This document shows positions 9,866 through 19,093 of a stretch of 64,000 bases of DNA, one piece after another (the stretch's first letter is position 1; each line of letters begins with the position of its first letter). The DNA comes from Lelliottia amnigena (GTDB lineage Bacteria > Pseudomonadota > Gammaproteobacteria > Enterobacterales > Enterobacteriaceae). The DNA is taken from positions 1,054,001-1,118,000 of the forward strand of contig LR134135.1 in assembly GCA_900635465.1 (NCBI GenBank), in the 5' to 3' direction. The notes under the pieces are model-generated. The model did not search any database, was not told the DNA's origin, and saw only the letters and a list, made by a program, of their open reading frames with translations. The position numbers were made by a program, and so were the translations under genes.

Positions 9866-10120
9866 TCCTCTTCCTCTCCAGAGCGAGGGGATTGGGATGA
9901 AGTCATCAGGCCGAACAAACTCAACATAAAAGGCAACGCAGGTTGCCTTTTATGTGTTTTCTCCCTCTCCCCGTATGAGAGGGCCGGGGTGAAGGCATCA
10001 GGCCGCACAAGCTCAACGTAAAAGGCAACGCAGGTTGCCTTTTTTAGTGTTTTCTCCCTCTCCCCGTGGGAGAGGGTCGGGGTGAGGGTATCAGGCCGCA
10101 CAGAACCCCTCTTAATATCA
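9866..10120 (+). repeat. Imperfect 92-93 bp tandem repeat with duplicated terminator
   Basis: The phrase (C/T)ATCAGGCCG occurs at 9904, 9996 and 10089. Each full unit holds the hairpin AAAGGCAACGCAGGTTGCCTTTT (split: stem AAAGGCAAC, loop GCAG, stem GTTGCCTTT) and then the palindrome CCTCTCCCC...GGGAGAGG that ends in GGGGTGA. So the pheP terminator is present twice, about 93 bp apart, with a third degenerate unit on the left. The CTCTCCC/GGGAGAG palindrome is a widespread enterobacterial intergenic repeat and recurs at 27.9-28.2 kb. Confidence 0.8.
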
Positions 10121-10181
10121 AGACGTCTCTTTATCGTGACCCCTCTCCCAATTCTGTTTTGAACAGCGGGATCTTTATTTT

Positions 10182-10224
10182 GTAATCGATTACTTTTCAT
10201 TTGAACTGTTTTGTAATCGATTAC
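10182..10224. promoter_or_regulatory. Twin LacI-family operators
   Basis: Two identical perfect palindromes GTAATCGATTAC lie at 10182-10193 and 10213-10224, 31 bp centre to centre (about three helical turns). A symmetric site with a central CG is typical of LacI/PurR-family repressors, and a LacI-type gene closes the operon at 13736. The second site ends 22 bp before the transporter start. Confidence 0.8.
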
Positions 10225-10245
10225 TTTTTCTGGGTGAGGCTCATC

Positions 10246-11484
10246 ATGGTGTCAACAACTGAAAATAGTGGAAAGGCGATAGTCCAGCACCGAATGCTGG
10301 TTCCGCGTCTATCGTTAATGATGTTTTTACAATTTTTTATCTGGGGTAGCTGGTCCGTCACGCTGGGTCTGGTGATGACGCAGCACAACATGTCTTTGCT
10401 GATTGGCGACGCGTTTTCCGCCGGGCCAATCGCCTCGATTCTCTCGCCGTTTGTGCTCGGCATGCTGGTGGACCGTTTCTTCCCGTCGCAAAAAGTGATG
10501 GCGGTAATGCATCTGGCAGGTGCGGGGATCTTAATGTTCGTCCCTGGTGCGCTGATGGCTGAAAACGGCGCACTGCTGATCGGCCTGCTGTTTGGCTATA
10601 CGCTCTGCTACATGCCAACGCTGGCGCTCACAAATAATATCGCCTTCCACAGCCTGAATAATGTCGATAAGACGTTCCCGGTGGTGCGCGTATTTGGCAC
10701 CATCGGCTGGATTGTGGCGGGCGTGTTTATTGGCGTCACGGGCGTCTCTTCAAGCGTCACTATTTTCCAGGTTGCGGCAGTAAGTTCCGTGCTGCTGGCG
10801 CTCTACAGCCTGACGTTGCCGCACACGCCAGCGCCTGCCAAAGGCCTGCCTGTACAACTTCGCGATCTGTTCTGTGCGGACGCCTTCGCACTGCTCAAAA
10901 CCCGTCACTTCTTTATTTTCTCCCTGTGCGCGATGCTGATTTCCGTTCCGCTGGGTACCTACTACGCCTACACCGCGTCATATCTGGCCGATGCCGGAAT
11001 CGCGGATGTCAGCACCGCGATGTCCTTCGGTCAGATGTCTGAAATCGTCTTTATGCTGGTGATCCCACTGCTGTTCCGCCGTCTCGGCGTGAAATACATG
11101 CTGCTGATCGGCATGCTGGCGTGGTTTGTGCGCTACGCATTCTTTGCGCTGGGCGTTAGCGAAGAGGGGCGTTTCCTGCTGTATCTCGGCATTCTGCTGC
11201 ACGGCGTGTGTTATGACTTCTTCTTTGTTGTCGGCTTCATCTACACCGACCGCGTGGCGGGCGAAAAGGTGAAAGGCCAGGCGCAGAGCATGATCGTGAT
11301 GTTCACTTACGGTATCGGCATGCTGCTCGGGTCGCAGATTTCCGGCGCGTTGTATAACAGCCTGGTGGCGGGACAGACCGTACCGCAGGCGTGGGTCACA
11401 TTCTGGTGGATCCCGGCGGTTGCGGCGGCGGTGATTGCCCTGATTTTCCTGGTCGCGTTCAAATATGACGATGACAAGGCGTAA
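10246..11484 (+). CDS. MFS transporter, nucleoside:H+ symporter (NupG/YegT) type
   Basis: A 412-residue inner-membrane carrier with twelve predicted helices. The N-terminal motif RLSLMMFLQFFIWGSWSVTLG and the segment DRVAGEKVKGQAQS resemble the NHS family (NupG, XapB, YegT), which import nucleosides or, for sugar-linked members, glycosides. The longer frame from 10201 is rejected because it runs through the second operator; the ATG at 10246 has GAGG upstream. It is the first gene of the LacI-regulated operon with an isomerase and a dehydrogenase, so it probably imports their substrate, likely a sugar, glycoside or polyol. Confidence 0.8.
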   Translation: MVSTTENSGKAIVQHRMLVPRLSLMMFLQFFIWGSWSVTLGLVMTQHNMSLLIGDAFSAGPIASILSPFVLGMLVDRFFPSQKVMAVMHLAGAGILMFVPGALMAENGALLIGLLFGYTLCYMPTLALTNNIAFHSLNNVDKTFPVVRVFGTIGWIVAGVFIGVTGVSSSVTIFQVAAVSSVLLALYSLTLPHTPAPAKGLPVQLRDLFCADAFALLKTRHFFIFSLCAMLISVPLGTYYAYTASYLADAGIADVSTAMSFGQMSEIVFMLVIPLLFRRLGVKYMLLIGMLAWFVRYAFFALGVSEEGRFLLYLGILLHGVCYDFFFVVGFIYTDRVAGEKVKGQAQSMIVMFTYGIGMLLGSQISGALYNSLVAGQTVPQAWVTFWWIPAVAAAVIALIFLVAFKYDDDKA

Positions 11485-11499
11485 TGTTCTGGAGGTGAT

Positions 11500-12525
11500 A
11501 TGAAAACGATTAAGGGACCGGGCATTTTCCTGACGCAATTTATTGGAAATCAGGCCCCGTTCAACTCGCTCGACGGGCTGGCGGGGTGGGCGGCAGGTAA
11601 GGGCTACAAAGCGGTGCAAATTCCCTGTCACCATCCGCAGATTTTCGATCTGGAAAAGGCAGCCGAAAGTCAGACCTATTGTGACGAGATCGCGGGGAAG
11701 CTGGCTGAATACGGGCTGGCGATCAGCGAGCTGTCCACGCATCTGGAAGGGCAACTGATCGCGGTCAATCCCGCGTATAACGAGGCGTTTGATCACTTTG
11801 CACCGCCAGCGGTTCGTGGTAACGATGCGGCGCGCCAGGCGTGGGCGACAGAAAAACTTAAGCAAGCGGCAGCGGCGTCTGCGAAGCTTGGCCTCACGGC
11901 GCACGCCACGTTCTCAGGCTCGCTGGCCTGGCCGTTTGTTTACCCGTGGCCACCGCACAACGAGCAGCGTTTTCGCGAGGCGTTTGGCGAGCTGGCGAAT
12001 CGCTGGCGACCGATTCTGGATTGCTTTGATGAGCACGGCGTGGATCTCTGTTTTGAGCTGCATCCCGGGGAAGATCTGCACGACGGCGTGACGTTTGAGC
12101 GCTTTCTCGCGCTGGTCGATAACCATCCGCGCTGCTCTATTCTCTACGATCCCAGCCACATGCTGTTACAGCAGATGGATTATCTGGCCTTTATCGACAT
12201 CTACCATTCGCGCATCAAAGCGTTTCACGTTAAAGACGCGGAGTACCGCCCGAGCGGGCGCAGCGGTGTGTACGGCGGCTATCAGCCGTGGCTCAACCGC
12301 GCCGGACGCTTCCGCTCTCTCGGCGACGGGCAAATCGATTTTAAAGGCATCTTCAGCAAGCTCACCGAGTACGATTTTGACGGCTGGGCGGTGCTGGAGT
12401 GGGAATGCTGCATGAAGGACGGCGAGACGGGCGCGAGCGAAGGCAGTGAATTCATCCGTCGCCATATCATTCCGGTGTCGGGGCGGGCATTTGACGACTT
12501 TGCTGCAGGAGATTCTCATGATTAA
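11500..12525 (+). CDS. Sugar isomerase/epimerase, xylose-isomerase-like TIM barrel
   Basis: A 341-residue member of the AP-endonuclease-2/xylose-isomerase-like superfamily. Candidate metal ligands and active-site positions are seen in CFELHPGEDL, ILYDPSHM, IKAFHVKDAE and AVLEWE, the usual Glu/Asp/His/Glu set of these barrels. It lies 15 bp after the transporter and overlaps the next gene by 8 bp, so the three genes are one operon. Together with the Gfo/Idh/MocA dehydrogenase it suggests oxidation and isomerisation of a sugar or inositol-like compound; the exact substrate cannot be read from sequence. Confidence 0.8.
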   Translation: MKTIKGPGIFLTQFIGNQAPFNSLDGLAGWAAGKGYKAVQIPCHHPQIFDLEKAAESQTYCDEIAGKLAEYGLAISELSTHLEGQLIAVNPAYNEAFDHFAPPAVRGNDAARQAWATEKLKQAAAASAKLGLTAHATFSGSLAWPFVYPWPPHNEQRFREAFGELANRWRPILDCFDEHGVDLCFELHPGEDLHDGVTFERFLALVDNHPRCSILYDPSHMLLQQMDYLAFIDIYHSRIKAFHVKDAEYRPSGRSGVYGGYQPWLNRAGRFRSLGDGQIDFKGIFSKLTEYDFDGWAVLEWECCMKDGETGASEGSEFIRRHIIPVSGRAFDDFAAGDSHD

Positions 12526-13660
12526 CGTCGGGATTATCGGCAGCGGTTTCATCGGCCCGGCGCATATTGAGGCGCTGCGACGACTCGGCTTTGTGCAGGT
12601 CGTCGCGCTGTGCGACGGCACGCTCGAGCAAGCGCAGGAAAAGGCGCAGGCGCTGAATATTCCTCACGCTTACGGGAATGTGGAAGAACTGCTGGCGCAT
12701 CCGGATTTGCACGTCGTGCATAACTGCACGCCAAACCATCTGCATGCGCAAATCAATCGCCAGATTTTACGGGCGGGCAAACATGTGTTCTCTGAAAAAC
12801 CGCTGTGCATGACGCCAGAAGAGGCGCGTGAACTGGTGGAACTGGCAGAGCGAGCGGGCGTGGTTCACGGCGTGAGCTTCGTCTACCGCCAGTTCGCGAT
12901 GGTGCGCCAGGCGCAAAGCATGATGCGCGAGGGTAGCCTCGGACGGTTGTTTGCCTCGCACGGCAGCTATTTGCAGGACTGGATGCTGCTCGACACTGAC
13001 TACAACTGGCGCGTTGATGCCGCGCTGGGTGGCGCGTCCCGTGCCGTCGCTGATATTGGCTCGCACTGGTGCGACACGGTGCAGTTTATCACCGGGCGAC
13101 GGATCGTCGAGGTGATGGCCGATCTCTCTATCGTCTGGCCGACGCGCAAGGCAAATGTGGCGGGCAACTCAACGTTCACGCAGGAGGATTCTGCCGTTTT
13201 TGAGAACAAAGCGGTGACCACGGAAGATTTCGGCTCGGTGCTGTTTCGCTTCGACGATGGCAGCAAAGGCAGCTTTAGCGTTTCGCAAGTCAGCGCCGGG
13301 CGTAAAAATCGCCTGAGCTTTGAAATCAACGGCAGCGCAAAGTCAGTCGCGTGGGATCAGGAAGTGCCGCAGCAGCTGTGGATTGGCCATCGTTCGCAGG
13401 CCAACCAGACGCTGTCGGACGATCCGGGCCTGATGAATCGTGATGCCGCAGACAGCGCCCACTTCCCGGGCGGGCATATCGAAGGCTGGCCGGATGCGTT
13501 TAAGAACATGATGGCGCAGTTTTATCGTGCGGTGCAGACAGGCGTCATGCCAGTCAAACCGCTGTTTGCGACCTTTTATGATGGCGCAAACGTCATGTAT
13601 ATCATTGATGCAATAGTGAAAAGCCATCAGCAGCAGCGCTGGGTCAGCGTCCTGCCGTGA
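12518..13660 (+). CDS. Gfo/Idh/MocA-family NAD(P)-dependent oxidoreductase
   Basis: A 380-residue soluble dehydrogenase. The Rossmann glycine motif GIIGSGFIG is at residues 4-12, the family's EKP motif (FSEKPLCMT) is at about 94-102, and the C-terminal alpha/beta domain contains GGASRAVADIGSHWCDT, with Asp and His as candidate catalytic residues. The start at 12518 (AGGAG upstream) overlaps the isomerase stop; the frame opening at 12446 is ignored. The likely role is reversible oxidation of a hydroxyl of the sugar imported by the first gene. Confidence 0.88.
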   Translation: MINVGIIGSGFIGPAHIEALRRLGFVQVVALCDGTLEQAQEKAQALNIPHAYGNVEELLAHPDLHVVHNCTPNHLHAQINRQILRAGKHVFSEKPLCMTPEEARELVELAERAGVVHGVSFVYRQFAMVRQAQSMMREGSLGRLFASHGSYLQDWMLLDTDYNWRVDAALGGASRAVADIGSHWCDTVQFITGRRIVEVMADLSIVWPTRKANVAGNSTFTQEDSAVFENKAVTTEDFGSVLFRFDDGSKGSFSVSQVSAGRKNRLSFEINGSAKSVAWDQEVPQQLWIGHRSQANQTLSDDPGLMNRDAADSAHFPGGHIEGWPDAFKNMMAQFYRAVQTGVMPVKPLFATFYDGANVMYIIDAIVKSHQQQRWVSVLP

Positions 13661-13665
13661 CCTGT

Positions 13666-13683
13666 TGCCCGGTTCGCCGGGCA
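13666..13683 (+). terminator. Hairpin after the sugar catabolic genes
   Basis: TGCCCGG-TTCG-CCGGGCA, a strong UUCG-type tetraloop hairpin just past the dehydrogenase stop, followed by a weak AAATTT. A separate inverted repeat, GTTAGC...GCTAAC (13694-13716), lies before the repressor gene and may be a second regulatory site. Confidence 0.5.
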
Positions 13684-13735
13684 GCAAATTTATGTTAGCC
13701 TGAGTAAAACGCTAACCGCAGGATGTGCCGTCGTT

Positions 13736-14713
13736 ATGTCAATTCAGAAAATCGCCCAGTTGGCCGGTGTTTCGGTCGCTACCGTTTCGCGCGTGCTAAA
13801 TAACAGCGATAAGGTTAAAGCGAACAACCGCGAGCGCGTTTTGCAGGCGATTAAAGAGAGCAATTATCAGCCGAACTTGCTGGCGCGTCAGCTCCGCACA
13901 TCCCGCAGCTATATGATTCTGGTGATGGTTTCTAACATCGCCAACCCGTTCTGTGCAGAAGTAGTAAAAGGCATCGAAGCCGAAGCCGAGAAAAAGGGTT
14001 ACCGCATTCTGCTGTGCAATTCCGGTTCCAATATCGAACGCTCACGTTCTGGTTTGAGCCTACTGTCCGGTAAAATCGTTGACGGCATTATCACCATGGA
14101 CGCGTTCTCAAAACTTCCGGAACTCTCGGCGCTGATTGGTAATGCACCGTGGGTGCAGTGCGCCGAATATGCCGATTCTGGTACCGTTTCCTGCGTGGGG
14201 ATCAACGATGTGGACGCGTCGCAGCACGTTGTCAGTCAGCTGGCGGACAGCGGACGACGCCGCATTGCGCTGATCAACCATGATTTAAGCTACAAATATG
14301 CCCGTCTGCGCGAGCGCGGTTATAAAAGCGTGGTACATCTTCGCGATCTGGATTATCAGGTGGTGGAGTACGCCAGCGATCTCAGCTCCAGCGCGGGAAT
14401 GGCGGCAATGAAAAAGCTGCTGGCGGACAATCCCCCGGATGCCGTGTTTGCAGTGTCGGACACGTTGGCAGCGGGGGCGATGCGCGCCATTGAACAGGCG
14501 GGATTACGCGTCCCTCAGGACATCGCCGTCGTGGGGTTTGATGGCACCGAACTGGCTGAAATGGTCTCTCCGCAGCTCAGCACCATCGAGCAGCCGTCAC
14601 AGGATATCGGGCGCAAAGCGGTCGATCTGCTGCTGAACAAAATCGATAACCCGGATGCACCCACGGAGCGAGTGATGCTGGACTGGCGCTTTGTGGCACG
14701 CGCCAGCACCTGA
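13736..14713 (+). CDS. LacI-family transcriptional repressor of the sugar operon
   Basis: A 325-residue regulator: the N-terminal helix-turn-helix IQKIAQLAGVSVATVSRVLN (residues 3-22), a hinge, and a periplasmic-binding-protein-like effector domain (YMILVMVSNIANPFCAEVVKGI, VVGFDGTELAEMVSPQLSTIEQP). It is the fourth gene in the same direction as the transporter and enzymes. The two GTAATCGATTAC palindromes upstream of the transporter are the natural binding sites, so repression relieved by a sugar ligand is the likely mode. The effector is unknown. Confidence 0.9.
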   Translation: MSIQKIAQLAGVSVATVSRVLNNSDKVKANNRERVLQAIKESNYQPNLLARQLRTSRSYMILVMVSNIANPFCAEVVKGIEAEAEKKGYRILLCNSGSNIERSRSGLSLLSGKIVDGIITMDAFSKLPELSALIGNAPWVQCAEYADSGTVSCVGINDVDASQHVVSQLADSGRRRIALINHDLSYKYARLRERGYKSVVHLRDLDYQVVEYASDLSSSAGMAAMKKLLADNPPDAVFAVSDTLAAGAMRAIEQAGLRVPQDIAVVGFDGTELAEMVSPQLSTIEQPSQDIGRKAVDLLLNKIDNPDAPTERVMLDWRFVARAST

Positions 14714-14716
14714 GAT

Positions 14717-15961
14717 TTATTTCGCGAAGGCGTCCGCCAGTGAACGGATATCATTCCCGGTGGGAGACTGATGTATTCTCAGGCCAAATTCTTCCACCAC
14801 GGCATAAATATGGTCGAAAATATCCGCCTGAATGGTTTCATATTCCGCCCAGATCACCGTGTTGGTAAACGCGTATATTTCAATCGGTAAACCGTTCGCG
14901 TCCGGCGCTAACTGTCGAACCATCAGCGTCATATCTTTGCGAATGCGCGGGTGGTTGCGCAGATATTCATTCAGGTAAGCGCGGAACGTGCCGATATTGG
15001 TCATCTTGCGAAGATTTAATACCGACTCACCTTCGCCATTTTCCTGATTCCACAGATTAATTTCTTCGTGACGCGCGGCCATATAGGGCTTGAGTAGTTT
15101 TGCCTTAATCAGACTTTGTTGCTCGTCCTCATCCAAAAAATGAATGCTGGTGGTATCAATACTCAGGCTGCGTTTAATTCGCCGTCCACCCGATGCCGAC
15201 ATCCCGCTCCAGTTTTTAAACGAATCAGAGACCAGCGCCCAGGTGGGAATATTGCTGATGGTGTTATCCCAGTTGCGCACTTTGACGGTGGTCAGGCCGA
15301 TATCCGTAACCGCGCCGTCAGCGCCGTATTTTGGCATTTCCAGCCAGTCTCCGGGTTTGAGCATATCGTTGGCAGAGAGCTGAATACCGGCAACAAGGCC
15401 AAGAATGGGGTCTTTAAAGACCAACATCAGCACGGCGGCCATAGCGCCTAAACCGCTGATCAGAATGGCCGGAGACTGACCAATTAACAGCGAAATGATC
15501 AGGATCCCTACCACAATGGCGCTGACCAGTTTGACGCCCTGGAATATGCCTTTGAGCGGAAGCTGAGAAGCCGTCGCCAATTTCTGCGAAAAATTGAATA
15601 TTACATCCAGTAAAGAGAAGAACGACAGCAGGGCATAGACCATCACCCACAGCCTGGCACAGGTCATGGTTATTTCTGCTGCTTCACTGCCTTTCTGTAA
15701 CCACAGCGCCGCCTGAATATTGACGATAATGCCCTGTAGAGTGAAGGCCAGACGATGAAATAACTTATTCTGCGTAATGATTTGCAGCCATAAATGGGTG
15801 CTGGCCTGCGCACGTTTTTCGAACAGGCGCAAAACCACCTTATGCAATATAAGGTGGACGATTACGGCAGTGAGTAAAATGATGCCAAAGATGAGCACCA
15901 GCGAAGTGGTGTGGTTAATTTCGATCCCAAGTTCTTCTACCTGAGCAATTAATTCCTGCAT
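14717..15961 (-). CDS. ybdG: Miniconductance mechanosensitive channel YbdG
   Basis: A 414-residue MscS-family channel matching E. coli YbdG in length and in position next to pheP and nfsB. It has about five N-terminal membrane helices (residues 18-195) and the pore-lining helix [28 protein letters not shown]. The MscS beta domain follows ([33 protein letters not shown]), then a C-terminal alpha/beta domain. Such channels release solutes on hypo-osmotic shock. Its 3' end lies 3 bp from the converging LacI-type gene. Confidence 0.95.
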   Translation of the reverse strand: MQELIAQVEELGIEINHTTSLVLIFGIILLTAVIVHLILHKVVLRLFEKRAQASTHLWLQIITQNKLFHRLAFTLQGIIVNIQAALWLQKGSEAAEITMTCARLWVMVYALLSFFSLLDVIFNFSQKLATASQLPLKGIFQGVKLVSAIVVGILIISLLIGQSPAILISGLGAMAAVLMLVFKDPILGLVAGIQLSANDMLKPGDWLEMPKYGADGAVTDIGLTTVKVRNWDNTISNIPTWALVSDSFKNWSGMSASGGRRIKRSLSIDTTSIHFLDEDEQQSLIKAKLLKPYMAARHEEINLWNQENGEGESVLNLRKMTNIGTFRAYLNEYLRNHPRIRKDMTLMVRQLAPDANGLPIEIYAFTNTVIWAEYETIQADIFDHIYAVVEEFGLRIHQSPTGNDIRSLADAFAK

Positions 15962-16038
15962 AACGTCTCCTGAATATATTCCTTTTTATCATGAAGGTTG
16001 CGCTTTTATTATGCAACCCGGAGACGTTATGCCGGATT

Positions 16039-17466
16039 TTACGATGCGGCGGGGAGGGGGCCCGCATTGAGTTGGTGGCGCAACCACAACGCAACTCCGC
16101 CCAGCGCCAGCATCATGAGCACTTCAATGCCGAGAAAACCGATCATCGCCTGCGGATAGTGCCCGCCGTTATGTCGCTCAAACATCAGGAACAACGTGCC
16201 GAGCACGGTGGGGCCAAGGCCCAGCGTTGCCTGCTGCAAGGTACTCAGAATGGCGCTTCCGGCTCCCGCATCACAGTTGCTGATGTCCCGCATCCCAATT
16301 CGGTAAAAGCTGTTCACGATCAGCGCCTGACCATAGCCAATCAGGGCGGTGGCCGGCGCCAGCGTTAGTGCGGTATTGGCCTGTCCGAAGCGCCAGAATG
16401 TCGCCATTAACAGCAGTAAACCTGCGATTTGTATCGTCAAACCCGTCAGTAAAATGCGTCCCATGCTGTGGCGGGCAATCAGTGTTGGCGCATACCAGGC
16501 TGAGACAAAATAGGCCACGCCCAGCGCGATAAAGCTATTGCCCGATTGCCATGGGGCCATGCCCAGACCGGACTGCATCGTGAGCGCCATGCAGAACATA
16601 AATCCCGACCAGGCGCTGAAAAACAGCAGGGCAATGAGCATTCCAAAACGGATGCTGGTCAGTTTGAGCAAACGCGGGGGCAGCAGAGGATGTTCGCCGC
16701 GCTGTTGTTTACGCAATGCGCTGGCGCGCATCCACAATCCAAGCGGGATCACCGCGATCAACGCCAGTTGCAGGAACCATGGCCAATGAAGTTCCGCTCC
16801 CAGCGCCATCGGGAAAAGCAGACAGCAGAGGATCGCTGCCAGCAGGCCGGTGCCTTGCCAGTCAATGCGCGATGGCGTTTCGCGGCGGGTTTCGGGGACG
16901 TAATGACGGCTCAAGGCCAGCACCACTAAGCAGATCGGCACGTTAATAAAAAAGGCGTTCCGCCAGCCCAGCCCGGCGATATCCGCAGACACCAGCCAGC
17001 CGCCGCCCATCTGCCCGACGATAAAGGCAATCCCACCGATACCGCCAAACAGGCTGATCGCTTTGGCGTGCGCCGTGCCTTTTAGCGTGACGTGAAGCGT
17101 CGCGAGGATTTGCGGAACGATCAGCGCTGCGCCCGCGCCCTGTAATACGCGTGCAGCCAGCAGTTGCTCGACGGTTCCCGCCATCCCGCACAGCAACGAC
17201 GCCACGCCAAATGCGGCAACGCCGCACATAAACAGCCGACGACGGCCAAGGTTATCACCCAGTTTACTGCCCAGCGCCAGACAGACCGCAAATGCGACGC
17301 CGTACAGGGCGACAATCAGTTCAAGCTGCGTCGGGCTGGTGTGCAGCGACTGCGTGATGGAATCCAGCGCCACGTTGGTGATCGAGGTATCGATCAGCGG
17401 CAGCATCTGGCCCGTTAAAAGCAATATCAGGCCCGCGCGGCCCGGTGAAACAACAGACGTATTCAT
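16039..17466 (-). CDS. MFS drug exporter, 14-TM DHA2 (EmrB/QacA) family
   Basis: A 475-residue inner-membrane protein with about fourteen helices. It has the MFS motif A region GSKLGDNLGRRRLF after TM2, the antiporter motif RVLQGAGAALIVPQ in TM4 to TM5, and the LIDTSITNVAL motif of DHA2 exporters in TM1. Members export dyes, biocides or antibiotics in exchange for protons. It is divergent from an XRE-type regulator 108 bp away with a perfect inverted repeat between them, so that regulator is its likely controller. No EmrA-like adaptor is adjacent. Confidence 0.88.
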   Translation of the reverse strand: MNTSVVSPGRAGLILLLTGQMLPLIDTSITNVALDSITQSLHTSPTQLELIVALYGVAFAVCLALGSKLGDNLGRRRLFMCGVAAFGVASLLCGMAGTVEQLLAARVLQGAGAALIVPQILATLHVTLKGTAHAKAISLFGGIGGIAFIVGQMGGGWLVSADIAGLGWRNAFFINVPICLVVLALSRHYVPETRRETPSRIDWQGTGLLAAILCCLLFPMALGAELHWPWFLQLALIAVIPLGLWMRASALRKQQRGEHPLLPPRLLKLTSIRFGMLIALLFFSAWSGFMFCMALTMQSGLGMAPWQSGNSFIALGVAYFVSAWYAPTLIARHSMGRILLTGLTIQIAGLLLLMATFWRFGQANTALTLAPATALIGYGQALIVNSFYRIGMRDISNCDAGAGSAILSTLQQATLGLGPTVLGTLFLMFERHNGGHYPQAMIGFLGIEVLMMLALGGVALWLRHQLNAGPLPAAS

Positions 17467-17523
17467 GGTAACTCCATTGCGTCATTCAGCAGATGGTCGT
17501 AGCATCAGGGAAATTAAAAACGG

Positions 17524-17549
17524 GTACCAGTTCTTGCTTATACTGGTAC
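17524..17549. promoter_or_regulatory. Inverted repeat in the exporter/regulator intergenic region
   Basis: GTACCAG (17524-17530) and CTGGTAC (17543-17549) are perfect inverted copies separated by 12 bases. This is the spacing expected for a dimeric regulator, in the only promoter region shared by the two divergent genes. Confidence 0.5.
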
Positions 17550-17574
17550 TGGCACTACTACGCAGGGGGGCGGT

Positions 17575-18448
17575 ATGACGCTGATGACCGAACCGGTATC
17601 GTCGTTACAGGATGACAATCGCAAGCAGCTCGGCGCGTTTTTACGCGCGCGCCGTGAAAGTCTTGATCCGCAGCGTCTGGGTTTACCGCGCAGTGGACGG
17701 CGACGCACGCCGGGCCTGCGCCGTGAAGAAGTCGCGATGCTGGCCGATGTCGGCGTGACCTGGTACACCTGGCTTGAGCAGGGAAGGGACGTGAATCCCT
17801 CCAGCGTGGTTATGCTGGCGGTCGCGAAAGCGCTGCAATGCACCGCTACAGAGACGCGTCATCTGTTCGTTCTGGCAGGATTGCCGCCGGGAGAAGTGCC
17901 GCCGCAGGTACCGTGCGAAGGGATCAGCGAAGGCACGCGGCGTTTACTCGATACGTTAATGCCAAAACCTGCCAGTATTCAGAAACCCAATTTCGATATC
18001 GTGGCATGGAATGACAGTTTTTGGTCATTTGATGGGGGTGGATTTCAACGAGATCCCCGCAGAGGATCGCAACTGTATCTACCTTTTCCTCACCCATCCT
18101 GCGTGGCGCAGTCGACTCGGCAAGCGTGCCGACGCGCTGTCGATTTTTGTCTCCTATTTCCGCGCGGCAATGGCAGAGCATCGCGGCGATCCCCAGTGGG
18201 AAGCGCAGCTGGCACGGTTTTTTGCGGTCTCAGAAGAGTTTGAAACGTTGTGGCATCAGGGCTATGACGTGCGAGGAGTAGAAAATCAGCTGAAGCTCTT
18301 TACCCATCCACAGCTCGGTGATTTTCATTTGCAGCAGATGTACTGGTATTCCGCACCACGTAACGGCTCGCGGCTGCTGGTCTATTTACCCGTCGATGAT
18401 GAGGGTGAAAAGGTGCTGGCGTGGCTGGCGGAAAATCATCACTCATAA
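17575..18448 (+). CDS. XRE-family regulator with MmyB-like ligand domain (frame broken once)
   Basis: The N terminus holds a helix-turn-helix of the XRE type (LGAFLRARRESL, then RRTPGLRREEVAMLADVGVTWYTWLEQGR). The C-terminal half (WRSRLGKRADALSIFVSYFRAAMAEH, FLTHPA, LGDFHLQQMYWY) is the MmyB-type domain of such regulators. The T run 18018-18022 has one T too many; correction gives ...WNDSFGHLMGVDF... and 290 residues, normal for the family. Divergent from the DHA2 exporter; it probably controls that gene and itself. Confidence 0.82.
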
Positions 18449-18483
18449 AAAACGCCCTTCTGATTTTGGCAGGGCATTTTTTT
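18447..18483. terminator. Bidirectional intrinsic terminator
   Basis: GCCCT (18454-18458) pairs with AGGGC (18471-18475), flanked by AAAAAA on the left and TTTTTTT on the right. It can serve both the XRE regulator and the converging gene that ends at 18485. Confidence 0.8.
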
Positions 18484-18484
18484 A

Positions 18485-19093
18485 TTAATACGTCTTTGGA
18501 AGCTTATTGATTTTAATTAAAACCCCTCTTTCGATCTCGATATAATTACCGATTTTAAGATCGCTCAGGATTTTCATGACGCGGCTACGCGAGATATGGG
18601 TCTTTTCCTGAATATAGTCACAGGTATTGATCGTTTGGCGTAAGGTCTCTTTTTTAGCCATTAAGGTCATTAAACTCTGACGTATCAGTTCGTAAGTCGT
18701 AAGACCTGCTGATTTTTTATGCGCTGTAAGCAACTCTTTTACGCCATACATATAGCAATAAGCGGCTTCCTTCCAAAGGTTTTTACTGTCAAGCAAGGCG
18801 AGAATGTCACTTTTTTTTCTTATCTCATATTTAATCTCGCCGTGAATCTGGTAATACATTCCTTCATGCGTATTAAACAGATCGTTCATTCCAATGATCA
18901 TTGGCGCTTCAGTGAATTTTAACAGCAATTGATCCGTACTTCTGTGAACAGCGACTGTCCCGACATGTAAAATAAACGTCATATCGTGTTCATAATTATC
19001 AAGCGATATAATTGTGCGTTCCTGTCCGTGGCGAATACAAGATGGATCAGAAATTTCATGAATCAGTGTTTTTATAATGCCTTCTGGTTTCAT
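18485..19093 (-). CDS. YaiV/IprA-like winged-helix regulator
   Basis: A 202-residue protein with a cyclic-nucleotide-binding-like N-terminal half (HDMTFILHVGTVAVHRSTDQLLL, APMIIGMNDLF) and a C-terminal winged helix (about 150-195: CDYIQEKTHISRSRVMKILSDL, then NYIEIERGVLI). This matches the general form of the YaiV/IprA group of Crp-like enterobacterial regulators, whose founding member affects hydrogen peroxide resistance. The gene is visibly more AT-rich than its neighbours, suggesting a later arrival. Target unknown. Confidence 0.65.
   Translation of the reverse strand: MKPEGIIKTLIHEISDPSCIRHGQERTIISLDNYEHDMTFILHVGTVAVHRSTDQLLLKFTEAPMIIGMNDLFNTHEGMYYQIHGEIKYEIRKKSDILALLDSKNLWKEAAYCYMYGVKELLTAHKKSAGLTTYELIRQSLMTLMAKKETLRQTINTCDYIQEKTHISRSRVMKILSDLKIGNYIEIERGVLIKINKLPKTY

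Noticed and set aside
10201..10245. Upstream start for the sugar transporter
   Set aside because: It would place the second LacI operator inside the coding region and has no ribosome-binding site; the ATG at 10246 does.
10978..11904. 308-codon antisense frame opposite the MFS transporter and isomerase
   Set aside because: Spans the junction of two solid genes on the other strand and shows no recognisable protein.
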